This document shows, one piece after another, positions 25,128 to 32,128 of a DNA stretch of 51,947 bases. This DNA comes from Acidimicrobiaceae bacterium (lineage in GTDB: Bacteria; Actinomycetota; Acidimicrobiia; Acidimicrobiales; RAAP-2), in the NCBI GenBank assembly GCA_003160115.1, contig PLQL01000016.1, positions 17,683-69,629 of the forward strand. The letters are read 5' to 3'. Each line of letters opens with the position of its first letter. Positions within the stretch are counted from its first letter, which is position 1. Both the position numbers and the translations under genes were made by a program. The notes below the pieces were generated by a model, which did not search any database, was not told where the DNA came from, and saw only the letters and a list, made by a program, of their open reading frames with translations.

Positions 25128-26348
25128 GTGAGGATGAACGAATGGGTGGGGGCCCTCAAGGAACGAAACTTTCGCCTGTTCTTTCTGGGTCAGACGGCCT
25201 CGCAGATCGGTACCGGTATGGCGCCGGTCGCCATTGCCTTTGCGGTTCTAAAACACGGGACGGCGAGCGACGTCGGTTTCGTGTCGGCCGCGGGTTTGGT
25301 GCCCGTGGTCATTCTGATCCTCGTCGGAGGCGTCATCGCCGATCGTTTCAGTCGACGAGTCGTCATGTTGACGTCCGACGTCCTGCGCACCCTGGCTGAG
25401 CTCGGTCTGGGGTCTTGGATTCTCCTGGCGTCGACACCGCTTTGGGGTTTCATGGCCCTCGCCGCCGCGGTGGGGATCGGTTCGGCATTCTTCAACCCGG
25501 CTCTGACGGGCCTCGTCCCCCAGGTCGTCTCCGAAGCGAAACTGCTGCAGGCGAACGCGCTCAACAGCTTGTCCGGTTCCATCGCCGGGATCATCGGGCC
25601 CGCCGTGGCGGGCATCATCATCGCTGTCTCGAGCCCGGGTTGGGCCGTTCTCGTCGACGGCTTGACCTACGTCGTTAGCGTGGTGAGCCTGTACATGATC
25701 ACCATCGAATGGGAGGCGAGCGAAACCGTTGAGACGTTCCTCGTGCAGCTGCGAGGGGGTTGGACTGAGTTCTGGTCGCGTACGTGGCTCTGGGTCATCG
25801 TCGTCGAGTTCTCTTGCGTCAACGTATTGATTTTCGCCCCTATTTTCGTGCTCGGTCCGGTCATCGCGAAGCAGTCGCTCGGCGGCGCACCGGCGTGGGG
25901 CTTCATCCTCGCGCTCGAGGGCGCCGGTGCCGTGCTCGGGGGCATGGTGATGCTGCGTTGGAATCCGGTAAGGCCCTTGCTCGTCGCGACGATTGTCACG
26001 GTCGGCTGGGTATGGCCGCTCCTCGCCCTAGCGTTTCGGGGTCCCGTGCTCGTGATAGCGGCCGGCGGGTTCGTCGCCGGGGTGGGTCTGACGATCTTTG
26101 GCACGCTGTGGACGACGACGATGCAGCGCGAGATCGCGCCCGAAGTCCTGTCTCGGGTCAGCGCCTACGACTGGTTTGGTTCGTTGGTCTTCTTGCCCAT
26201 CGGCATGGCCATCGTCGGGCCCATCGCCGCCGCCTGCGGCGTCACCGCGACCATCGTGGGCGCGGCAATTCTTCTGACTGCCCTCGTTGGCGTGACGTTG
26301 CTGGTACCGGGGGTGACCAGAATGCGCGCGCCCGCCGTGGTGGTGTGA
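25128..26348 (+). CDS. MFS transporter, EntS/MFS_3-like
   Basis: This is a 12-segment inner-membrane permease of 406 residues. It begins VGALKERNFRLFFLGQTASQIGTGM, typical of the EntS/MFS_3 group, with motif A-like GGVIADRFSRRVVMLTSD after TM2 and SAFFNPALTGLVPQVV after TM4. The central loop has EWEASETVETFLVQLRGGWTEF, then TM7 onward (LWVIVVEFSCVNVLIFAPIFV). Group members export siderophores or macrolides. The start is supported by a TACGCT hexamer six bases upstream. No siderophore genes are nearby, so the cargo is unknown. Confidence 0.82.
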   Translation: MRMNEWVGALKERNFRLFFLGQTASQIGTGMAPVAIAFAVLKHGTASDVGFVSAAGLVPVVILILVGGVIADRFSRRVVMLTSDVLRTLAELGLGSWILLASTPLWGFMALAAAVGIGSAFFNPALTGLVPQVVSEAKLLQANALNSLSGSIAGIIGPAVAGIIIAVSSPGWAVLVDGLTYVVSVVSLYMITIEWEASETVETFLVQLRGGWTEFWSRTWLWVIVVEFSCVNVLIFAPIFVLGPVIAKQSLGGAPAWGFILALEGAGAVLGGMVMLRWNPVRPLLVATIVTVGWVWPLLALAFRGPVLVIAAGGFVAGVGLTIFGTLWTTTMQREIAPEVLSRVSAYDWFGSLVFLPIGMAIVGPIAAACGVTATIVGAAILLTALVGVTLLVPGVTRMRAPAVVV

Positions 26349-26440
26349 AGCGTCGGTCACTTCAATCGCGACCGTGGTCGGTGCTCGCTCTTTCTTAGGA
26401 CGCGTACTCGAGGTCGCACGAGAGGTGAGACTGCTGGCGC

Positions 26441-26722
26441 TCAGCGCGAGGGACCGCCCTTTATTCGTAGTTGGATACCTCGAGCTATGACCACCGTGGC
26501 TGCGACGATGTTGAGGATCACCGCCGCCGCAAGGGGATAGAGAACCGACGCCACGCCCGCAAAGTAGAGCACGAGCAAGGTCAGCAGAATCGCGCAAATC
26601 ACCATTTGCGAAGTACGAAAGAGGCGCCAGGTGGGATCATTCCAGTACGGCCACCGCGTCGACGCGCTTTGATTCACGACGTACGCTCCCGCCCGTCCCT
26701 GGAAAGGACTTACGTGGCTCAT
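26441..26722 (-). CDS. Small two-helix membrane protein
   Basis: A 93-residue protein when started at ATG 26722 (MSHVSPFQGRAG); the track's extra 47 residues are polar and not convincing. A polar N-terminus of about 40 residues (with WPYWNDPTWRLFRTSQ) leads into two hydrophobic helices, MVICAILLTLLVLYFAGVA and LYPLAAAVILNIVAATVVIA, then a short basic tail RGIQLRIKGG. No family is recognised. Either terminus could face the cytoplasm; the positive tail favours both ends inside. It is divergent from the next small ORF. Confidence 0.55.
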   Translation of the reverse strand: MSHVSPFQGRAGAYVVNQSASTRWPYWNDPTWRLFRTSQMVICAILLTLLVLYFAGVASVLYPLAAAVILNIVAATVVIARGIQLRIKGGPSR

Positions 26723-26863
26723 CGTACTCGGGTCACTTGGAGTGTCGATCTCTTCGTTTGGAAAGTACTCGGCAGACGACCGTTGGTCGTTGCTCCAAAC
26801 TCGCTCGACTGCGCAGCTTCGACGTTTGACGCGGTTTATCGAGAGCGCAGGTGGTCGTGCCAC

Positions 26864-26869
26864 TACTGT
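26864..26869 (+). promoter_or_regulatory. -10 hexamer of a small hypothetical gene (leaderless)
   Basis: TACTGT, six bases before ATG 26876. It is the main support for calling the downstream ORF real. Confidence 0.4.
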
Positions 26870-26875
26870 GTCGAC

Positions 26876-27157
26876 ATGATTCGTGACGACGCGGTGGGCC
26901 CCGCAAGGCCGAAAACGCCCATTGAATCATTCCTGGCGCAACCGGCCCTGCGAGCTGAGGAGGATTCGCCCGAGCTCGTCGTCGCTTCACAGGATACGGC
27001 TCAGTTCTCGGGAAACACTTGGCAGCGGTTTCGTCATCGTGTCACCTCATTCATGTTCGAAAAGCAACCCGGTCGCTACTCGTCGATCGCGCCTCGGACC
27101 CCTGACGGTAAGCGAACGAAGATCTTTCCGTTCAACGGGAACGGGCGAGGCCGGTGA
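26876..27157 (+). CDS. Small hypothetical protein with basic C-terminus
   Basis: A 93-residue polar ORF, MIRDDAVGPARPKTP at the start and a basic end with RTPDGKRTKIFPFNGNGRGR. There is no membrane segment or known motif. A TANNNT hexamer six bases upstream of ATG 26876 supports a leaderless gene. The competing frame 26883-27215 looks like a shadow of this one. Coding status is uncertain. Confidence 0.4.
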   Translation: MIRDDAVGPARPKTPIESFLAQPALRAEEDSPELVVASQDTAQFSGNTWQRFRHRVTSFMFEKQPGRYSSIAPRTPDGKRTKIFPFNGNGRGR

Positions 27158-27247
27158 TGGTGCTGGTAATGAATTGCCGAAGTGTCGTCAAGGGCACTTG
27201 ATGCGAAGACTTTAAGCTGATCGACGGCGGTAAGGTTGTTACCGACT

Positions 27248-27724
27248 TCACATCGGCGGTCTGACGTTGTTCTTCTCGTCGACGCCGAGGACGCTATCAG
27301 TTGCCATGATGCCTCGATCGTCGCCCGCCGCGTCCTCGTCGTGAGCTCCATAGGCTAATAGAGCCAAGAAATACGACACGCCACCGACGCTCGCGATGAC
27401 GTCCTCCTGCCAATACGTCTTGTTGGCAGCGACCATGATCAGGGCGATGACGAAGGTGACTCCGTACATGACGATCATCGCGAAACGTGAGGCCTTCATC
27501 ACGACGTGGCGCTGGCGTTCGTCCTTGCGCTGACCGTAGATCGCACCAACGTCGCTCTTAGTCCCTGCGAGCAAGTAGTAACCGACTGCGAAGAGCACGA
27601 CGATGACTTCGGTCACGATCGCATAGGTCCAGGTATGTCCAATTCTCACGGCGATTGCCATAGCGGTGCCAATCGCCAAGGTGGACGCGGGCGCAATCCA
27701 CCGGGCGTGCTTGTTCTTGGTCAT
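27248..27724 (-). CDS. Membrane protein paired with an XRE regulator (DUF2178-like)
   Basis: This is a four-helix membrane protein of 158 residues. Helices: WIAPASTLAIGTAMAIAV, YAIVTEVIVVLFAVGYYLL, then after a charged loop (QRKDERQRHVVMKASRF) MIVMYGVTFVIALIMVAA and VGGVSYFLALLAYGA. The D-E-R-x-R-loop between helices 2 and 3 is typical of DUF2178-like proteins, which regularly travel with small XRE regulators. Its ATG overlaps the regulator's stop by 4 nt, so the two are translated together. Function unknown; a regulator-sequestering or membrane-sensing role is speculation. It ends in a soluble acidic tail. Confidence 0.75.
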   Translation of the reverse strand: MTKNKHARWIAPASTLAIGTAMAIAVRIGHTWTYAIVTEVIVVLFAVGYYLLAGTKSDVGAIYGQRKDERQRHVVMKASRFAMIVMYGVTFVIALIMVAANKTYWQEDVIASVGGVSYFLALLAYGAHDEDAAGDDRGIMATDSVLGVDEKNNVRPPM

Positions 27725-27927
27725 GCTTCTGCCTCCTCTGAGGGGTCGAACATTGTTTCCACGGGAACCTCGAAATACCGCGCGATCCGAAAGGCCAGGG
27801 GCAGCGACGGGGAGTATCGACCATTTTCGATGGCGATGATCGTCTGGCGCGAGACGCCCAGTCCCTCGGCTAGATCCGCCTGGGATAACTCTCGTGTGCG
27901 CCGGTACTCTCGGACTTCATTCTTCAT
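27721..27927 (-). CDS. Small XRE-family regulator
   Basis: A 68-residue protein from ATG 27927: MKNEVREYRRTRELSQADLAEGLGVSRQTIIAIENGRYSPSLPLAFRIARYFEVPVETMF (shown in parts below 20 residues per motif in the family). The HTH is RELSQADLAEGLGVSRQTI at about 13-31 followed by ENGRYSPSLPLAF. This is the YazB/HTH_3 single-domain group. It heads a two-gene unit with the membrane protein. TTGACA, 17 bp and TAAACT precede it, with the start codon seven bases after the hexamer, so it is probably leaderless. The promoter is covered by a 19-bp inverted repeat, suggesting autoregulation. Confidence 0.85.
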   Translation of the reverse strand: MKNEVREYRRTRELSQADLAEGLGVSRQTIIAIENGRYSPSLPLAFRIARYFEVPVETMFDPSEEAEA

Positions 27928-27928
27928 G

Positions 27929-27976
27929 ATGTAAAGTTTACTTGACATTTGTATGGGTGTCAAGGAAACTTTACAT
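27929..27976 (-). promoter_or_regulatory. Near-consensus leaderless promoter inside a 19-bp inverted repeat
   Basis: ATGTAAAGTTTACTTGACA (27929-27947) and TGTCAAGGAAACTTTACAT (27958-27976) are inverted copies with one mismatch. On the minus strand the outer arm supplies the -35 TTGACA (27958-27963) and the inner arm the -10 TAAACT (27935-27940), separated by 17 bp; ATG follows the -10 by seven bases. Binding at both arms would block the promoter of the XRE gene. Confidence 0.75.
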
Positions 27977-28101
27977 TACCTTCAGAACTTAGTTCGGACG
28001 CTCTAGTCCCGGAAGGGATGGGGACCCACCGAACCGGCGGTCCCCAGCGATGCGTTGATATTTCTAGGCCATCGCTCAAGGATTCGGGTTGTGGCGAGCG
28101 T

Positions 28102-28842
28102 TTACGACTTGGTTCCCGTCACCAGGCGTTCGCGGTTCATCATGCGCGCGACGATGCGTATTGCGCGCACGTCGATGGCGAGTAGGACCAAGGCGAAGAT
28201 AAGCGCCACTGACAACGTGGGATGGATGACGCCCACCGCGAGAATCAAGATCAGAATCACTGGCGGGATGCTCGCCAAGGTGCCCAACTGTTGGGCGACG
28301 CGGATCTCAGTCGCCCTCACCGATACCGCCATGCCGACCGCAATCGACCAACTTGCGAGCAAGGGCGCTAGTACGATCAGCGCGACGAGCAAGGCTCCCT
28401 GGGTGAAGATGGCTGATGACACGACCGACTTCGCGAACAGCTCGGTCGCGAGGAGAAACAGCGCGTAGATACCGTAGGTGAGGGCCATCGTCGGAATGAG
28501 GACCGCCGCTCCTTTACCCGCGATGAATTCGCGCTGGCTGATGGGCGTGGTGAGCAGTGGCTCGAGCGTTCCCTGTTCACGTTCGCCCACGACGGTAAAG
28601 GCCGCCAGCATGTTGGGCATAACGCTCGGTATCAGGAGCAGGTAGAGAATAGGGAGCAGGACGTACGTCTTAGCCCCGGTCACCACTGAAGTAGAAGGCA
28701 CGACGAAAATTGCCACCACTGGCTCGATCAGAAACAGGAAAGGCAAGATGACCATCGTGACCACAATCGAACGCTTGCGCCGGTAATCGCGCATCTCCTT
28801 TTTCACCACCGCCGAGAATCGTGCGTAATTGAAATTCTTCAT
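28102..28842 (-). CDS. ABC-2 type exporter permease
   Basis: This membrane subunit has 246 residues and six predicted helices, including IVVTMVILPFLFLIEPVVAIFV, TYVLLPILYLLLIPSVMPNML, GALLVALIVLAPLLASWSIAV and IPPVILILILAVGVIH. It begins with the short cytoplasmic FSAVVKKEMRDYRRKRSIV helix typical of ABC-2/NatB-like permeases and has the ERE-QGTLEPLLTTPIS motif (VGEREQGTLEPLLTTPI) before helix three, a hallmark of this class. The start overlaps the ATPase stop by 4 nt. The pair resembles NatAB-type exporters; cargo is unknown. Confidence 0.85.
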   Translation of the reverse strand: MKNFNYARFSAVVKKEMRDYRRKRSIVVTMVILPFLFLIEPVVAIFVVPSTSVVTGAKTYVLLPILYLLLIPSVMPNMLAAFTVVGEREQGTLEPLLTTPISQREFIAGKGAAVLIPTMALTYGIYALFLLATELFAKSVVSSAIFTQGALLVALIVLAPLLASWSIAVGMAVSVRATEIRVAQQLGTLASIPPVILILILAVGVIHPTLSVALIFALVLLAIDVRAIRIVARMMNRERLVTGTKS

Positions 28843-29870
28843 AACTGCTTACCCCCGCGATCTTCGTTGACCAGTGCGAGATAGACGTCCTCGAGTGAGT
28901 GCTCGTTCTCACCAATCGCGAGGACGTCCGCTCCCGCGCCGACGAGGCCCCGAGCGACTTGCGGAGCTGCCTGCGCTATGTCGGCGACAGCGAGTTCGTA
29001 ACGCCCTGGTTCGTTCGAGTGCCAGTCGCTGACCGATGCGATAGCGCCAAAGACTCCGCCAGGATCCTTCAACGGCACGAGGGTCCGGACAATGAGCGTA
29101 CTGTGGAAGAGTTGTGCGCGCAGGTCGGCGGGACTGCCCACGGTGCGAAGGGTCGTGTTGAGGATGGCTACCCGATCACAGAGTTTCTCGGCCTCGTCGA
29201 GGCGGTGCGTGGTGAGGAAAATGGTCACACCCTTCTCGCGCAGTGCGCTGATGAGTGTGAGCACTTCGAGTGCCGCGACCGGGTCAAGACCCGATGTCGG
29301 TTCGTCGAGGAACATAACCTCGGGGTCGCTCATCAATGTGCGAGCGAGGCCTACGCGCTGACGAAGGCCCTTGGACAGGCCACCACACAGGTCTTGGGCC
29401 CGATCGGCGAGATTCACGGAGGCCAGCGCGTCGTGGATGCGCGACTCGGGCTGGCGCAGTCCAAAGAGGGCGGCAAAGTACTCAAGGTTCTCGGTCACCG
29501 TCAGACGGGAATAGAGTCCGGGTGCCTCAGGCATGATGGCGATTCGTTGGCGAATCTCAACGCCGTTCTCGGCACTGAGCGGGATGCCCGCGACGATGGC
29601 CGACCCCGAGGTGGGTGCGATGAGTGTTCCGAGGGTGCGTACGGTAGTGGTCTTACCCGCGCCGTTGGGCCCAAGGAATCCGAAGACCTCGCCGCGCGCG
29701 ACTTCGAAGGACACGTCAGAGAATGCGGTTCGATCGCCGAAGCGCTTGGTCAGGTGGCTGACGACGAGGGCCGGTTCACCCGGGGCGTGCGAAACCGGCG
29801 CCGCAGTGCTGGCCGTCGTCGCGGCCCCATCGTTCGTTGACTGAATCTCGGCGTCGTGGTGACTGGTCAT
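28839..29870 (-). CDS. ABC exporter ATPase (NatA/CcmA-like)
   Basis: This is the ATPase partner of the ABC-2 permease, 343 residues from ATG 29870, which has GGAGG upstream. The first 30 residues are a Thr/Ala/Pro-rich extension. Walker A GPNGAGKT is at about 67-74, the signature region is CGGLSKGLRQRVGLAR, Walker B is EVMFLDEPTSGLDP and the H-loop is FLTTHRLDEAEKL. The C-terminal 90 residues (from LRTVGSPADLRAQL) form the usual extra domain of drug or Na+ exporter ATPases. Signature LSKG replaces the standard LSGG. Transcription is probably from the 276-nt upstream space, where I see no other gene. Confidence 0.87.
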   Translation of the reverse strand: MTSHHDAEIQSTNDGAATTASTAAPVSHAPGEPALVVSHLTKRFGDRTAFSDVSFEVARGEVFGFLGPNGAGKTTTVRTLGTLIAPTSGSAIVAGIPLSAENGVEIRQRIAIMPEAPGLYSRLTVTENLEYFAALFGLRQPESRIHDALASVNLADRAQDLCGGLSKGLRQRVGLARTLMSDPEVMFLDEPTSGLDPVAALEVLTLISALREKGVTIFLTTHRLDEAEKLCDRVAILNTTLRTVGSPADLRAQLFHSTLIVRTLVPLKDPGGVFGAIASVSDWHSNEPGRYELAVADIAQAAPQVARGLVGAGADVLAIGENEHSLEDVYLALVNEDRGGKQL

Positions 29871-30133
29871 GTAAACCCTCCGAGGCCGCCCGACCTGCAC
29901 GAACCTCACTCAAGTATGGACCGGCTGCGATCGCTTTATGGCTGTTCTTTTTGGCGCTTGAAATAATTCCCATAACGGCCTTCAATTCCTGCCAATTCAA
30001 AGAATGGACCGTCCAGGGTAGGTGGCCTCAAAATTCCACTCATGATCAACTTCACCATGGTGTTCGCGCCAGTGGCCAATCTCTGACCTGCCGCCATTCG
30101 ACCAGGCAGGTGCGGATGCTCCTACCTCTGCAC

Positions 30134-30139
30134 TACTGT
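30134..30139 (+). promoter_or_regulatory. -10 hexamer of the SRPBCC gene (leaderless)
   Basis: TACTGT seven bases before ATG 30147, with no ribosome site. It is near-identical to the TACTGT at 26864 in the same context (CACTACTGT). Confidence 0.5.
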
Positions 30140-30146
30140 CGCTGAG

Positions 30147-30644
30147 ATGACAGATCGCCGAGAACGTGCAGTCATCAAATTCCCGAACGAACTCGAGATT
30201 GAAATCACTCGCGGTTTCGACGCGCCGATCGATCTCGTCTTCGATTGTTTTACGAAGCCTGAACATCTCAGCAAGACCTTCGCTCCCTTCGGGGAGGAGG
30301 TGACCGTCTGCTCGATCGACTTACGCGTGGGTGGGGACTACCACATCGTCATGGTGACCAACGACGGCGTCGAGTGCTCGTTTCGTGGAACGTACTTGGA
30401 AGTCGAACCGCCGACCAGAACGGTCGAAACCTGGAGGTTCGAAGGTTGGTCCGACGTAGAGGCCGTCGAGTCGATAGAGCTGCGGGCGACCAATGGCGTC
30501 ACGGAATTGACGTGGAAGTTGGCGTTCCGCGATCAGTCTGGCCGTGATCACATGAGTAACTTCGATGGCATCGAATCTAATTTTGACAATGTCGAGGATT
30601 ACCTAAGGTCACTGCTCGACCAAGAGGACACGGACTCTCGTTAG
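30147..30644 (+). CDS. SRPBCC/AHSA1-domain protein
   Basis: This is a 165-residue single-domain protein of the START-like hydrophobic-pocket superfamily. LEIEITRGFDAPIDLVFDCFTKPEHLSKTFAP opens the domain near 16-47, GGDYHIVMV and FRGTYLEVEPPTRTVETWRFEGW give the strands, and the final helix DGIESNFDNVEDYLRSLL closes the pocket. AHSA1-like members are often of unknown function or linked to ArsR regulators; no regulator is adjacent here. It is transcribed alone, apparently leaderless, divergent from the ABC exporter. Three more SRPBCC domains occur at 43-50 kb. Confidence 0.83.
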   Translation: MTDRRERAVIKFPNELEIEITRGFDAPIDLVFDCFTKPEHLSKTFAPFGEEVTVCSIDLRVGGDYHIVMVTNDGVECSFRGTYLEVEPPTRTVETWRFEGWSDVEAVESIELRATNGVTELTWKLAFRDQSGRDHMSNFDGIESNFDNVEDYLRSLLDQEDTDSR

Positions 30645-30718
30645 CTGGACGCCGAGAATGCATTGTGTCCTTCGGAGTGACCGAAAGATTCCATCAACTC
30701 GTGTGCCGCAACACTGCG

Positions 30719-31060
30719 TTACTTCGGGCCCTTACAAATGTGGGGACGTTGATTCGCGTCGATATCCGCGTCGGGTGTGCGATCGGGAATGCGTCCACGG
30801 CCGGCGTCGTTGTCGTGGCTGGGCGGCAGGGTCGTGCTCGACGAACCTTTGTAAAGTGTCGATCCCGACAATTTGATGAGAGCGCCTGAACTCTTGGTGC
30901 ACGCGGCGGTTCCGATCGTCGAGCAGGCCGAAAGCGACAGCGAGAATCCGGCGATGACGATCGCTGTGACGATCGCCGTACGATACCGAACCTTGCGGCG
31001 ACGTACGGTCCCAACGTCACTTCCAGTGAGGTCGTTGGTCTGATCTAATTCACCCTTCAT
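30719..31060 (-). CDS. Small lipoprotein, third gene of the MarR-linked micro-operon
   Basis: A 113-residue exported lipoprotein. After a polar, basic N-terminal stretch (DLTGSDVGTVRRRKVRYR) comes a hydrophobic segment TAIVTAIVIAGFSLSL with lipobox SACS, giving a lipid-attached cysteine near residue 46. The n-region is unusually long. The mature part is short and Ser/Thr-rich (SGALIKLSGSTLYKGSSSTTLPPS), then charged with ANQRPHICKGPK at the end. Its ATG overlaps the stop of the preceding gene by 4 nt. No family recognised. A role as a surface anchor alongside the two upstream small proteins is inference. Confidence 0.7.
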   Translation of the reverse strand: MKGELDQTNDLTGSDVGTVRRRKVRYRTAIVTAIVIAGFSLSLSACSTIGTAACTKSSGALIKLSGSTLYKGSSSTTLPPSHDNDAGRGRIPDRTPDADIDANQRPHICKGPK

Positions 31061-31305
31061 AAGCCCACCCCTTTGAGCACTTCTGATTGATCCTGGGTTG
31101 ACCCCGACGATGCAGGCAGGTTACTCAAGGAGTGCTCGGCACCGCGGTGTTCGTCCTCCGGGGTCAAAGCTCCGGTCGGCCTAGAAGTGACCTTCATTGT
31201 GGGCCCCTTGGATTCGCCGAATTCTGGACGGCGCATCCACGCGTAGGTACTGACGAACAAGACACAGAAGAACACCATCGCGACCATGGGAAGGACGACG
31301 CTCAT
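31057..31305 (-). CDS. Small single-pass membrane protein, second gene of micro-operon
   Basis: An 82-residue protein with one N-terminal helix (MSVVLPMVAMVFFCVLFVSTYAW) followed by MRRPEF and a polar, Ser/Glu-rich cytoplasmic tail. GGAGGT precedes ATG 31305 at ideal spacing. It overlaps both neighbours by 4 nt (ATGA), so the three genes are tightly coupled. The shape (helix, basic stop-transfer, acidic tail) recalls small accessory subunits such as CcoQ/CydX-like peptides of oxidases, but I see no oxidase genes nearby and do not claim that identity. Confidence 0.7.
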   Translation of the reverse strand: MSVVLPMVAMVFFCVLFVSTYAWMRRPEFGESKGPTMKVTSRPTGALTPEDEHRGAEHSLSNLPASSGSTQDQSEVLKGVGL

Positions 31306-31400
31306 TGCGGACCTCCATCAATCGATGCTCTCTTTGCCTCAACTTTCGCGTCCCGATCTGAACTGGCTTCTTTCCGGGACTCCCAATGCTCGAATCTCAT
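31302..31400 (-). CDS. 32-residue charged peptide, first gene of micro-operon (not in ORF track)
   Basis: MRFEHWESRKEASSDRDAKV continues for 12 more residues to IDGGPQ and stops at a TGA that overlaps the next ATG. AAGGAGG sits five bases before ATG 31400 (a second ATG at 31403 is too close to it). The peptide is highly charged and probably helical, with no signal or membrane segment. The perfect ribosome site, the ATGA junction and a promoter 30 nt upstream support it being translated. It may be a functional peptide or a leader that couples translation of the downstream genes. Confidence 0.6.
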   Translation of the reverse strand: MRFEHWESRKEASSDRDAKVEAKRASIDGGPQ

Positions 31401-31426
31401 CATCTCCTCCTTATTCCCAGTTTTAG

Positions 31427-31456
31427 TAGTGTATGATTAAATCGTACACTAATCAA
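31427..31456. promoter_or_regulatory. 25-bp MarR-type palindrome over the micro-operon promoter
   Basis: TAGTGTATGATT-A-AATCGTACACTA (31427-31451) is a palindrome with a single mismatched pair. On the minus strand TTGATT (31451-31456), 17 bp and TACACT (31428-31433) form a promoter for the micro-operon, so the palindrome covers its spacer and -10. Candidate marR -10 hexamers (TAGACT at 31462 and 31473) lie just beyond. Symmetry, size and AT-rich centre suit a MarR/OhrR dimer. Confidence 0.7.
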
Positions 31457-31498
31457 TAGGGTAGACTCTATTTAGACTAGAATCAAGGTATAGGGACC

Positions 31499-32083
31499 GT
31501 GAAGTCAAGAGAAAACGGCCCGAAGGCGAGCCCTACCATGACGGAGATGGCGAAGGTGGAAGAACATTCGATCGACGGGCAGATTTCGGCGCAGGGTTCG
31601 AGTTCGGCCGCGAGTGGTGGCGACCAGATTGCAACGCCGGTGGACCCGCTCGCCCTCGAGCGCCAGGTCTGCTTTGCCCTCGTCGTGGCCGCTCGAAGTG
31701 TCTTGTCGGTCTATCGACCCTTACTCGAGCCCATGGGACTCACTCACCCTCAGTACCTCGTCATGCTCGCGCTTTGGGAGCATTCACCACTTTCAGTGGG
31801 GGAGATCGGCGCTTTGCTGCAACTCGATTCGCCCACGCTCTCGCCTCTGCTCAAACGATTGGCAACCGCTGGTCTCGTAACGAGGACCCGAAGTGATGAC
31901 GACGAACGTCGCCTAGTGATTGAACTTACGCAAAAGGGCCGTGAGCTCCGTGAACGCGCCACGCTGATTCCTCCCGCCGTCGTGGCCCGTCTCGGTATCG
32001 AAATTTCCGAACTGGAGTTACTCCATACGGCCTTAACAAAAGTGATCAAAGCCGCCCTCGAGGTTGACGCACCTACTCAGTGA
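31499..32083 (+). CDS. MarR-family regulator, OhrR-like
   Basis: A 194-residue regulator with a long N-terminal extension of about 50 residues and a MarR winged-helix domain. ERQVCFALVVAARSVLSVYRPLLEPMGLTHPQYLVMLALWE (in parts) matches OhrR, including the cysteine in QVCFAL that senses organic peroxides and the tyrosine of YRPLL. The HTH is SVGEIGALLQLDSPTLSPLLKRL and the wing VTRTRSDDDERRLVIELT. GTG 31499 is used; ATG 31538 is possible. No ohr peroxidase gene is next to it; instead a three-gene micro-operon lies across a 25-bp palindrome. Redox sensing is inferred from the cysteine. Confidence 0.85.
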   Translation: MKSRENGPKASPTMTEMAKVEEHSIDGQISAQGSSSAASGGDQIATPVDPLALERQVCFALVVAARSVLSVYRPLLEPMGLTHPQYLVMLALWEHSPLSVGEIGALLQLDSPTLSPLLKRLATAGLVTRTRSDDDERRLVIELTQKGRELRERATLIPPAVVARLGIEISELELLHTALTKVIKAALEVDAPTQ

Positions 32084-32128
32084 CGACCTCGGCGTTGGAG
32101 TGTCCTAGTTGGACGCTCACAGTGTCGG

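Noticed and set aside
31057-31305. Identity as a cytochrome oxidase accessory subunit
   Set aside because: Only the general shape fits; no oxidase genes are nearby and no specific motif is present.
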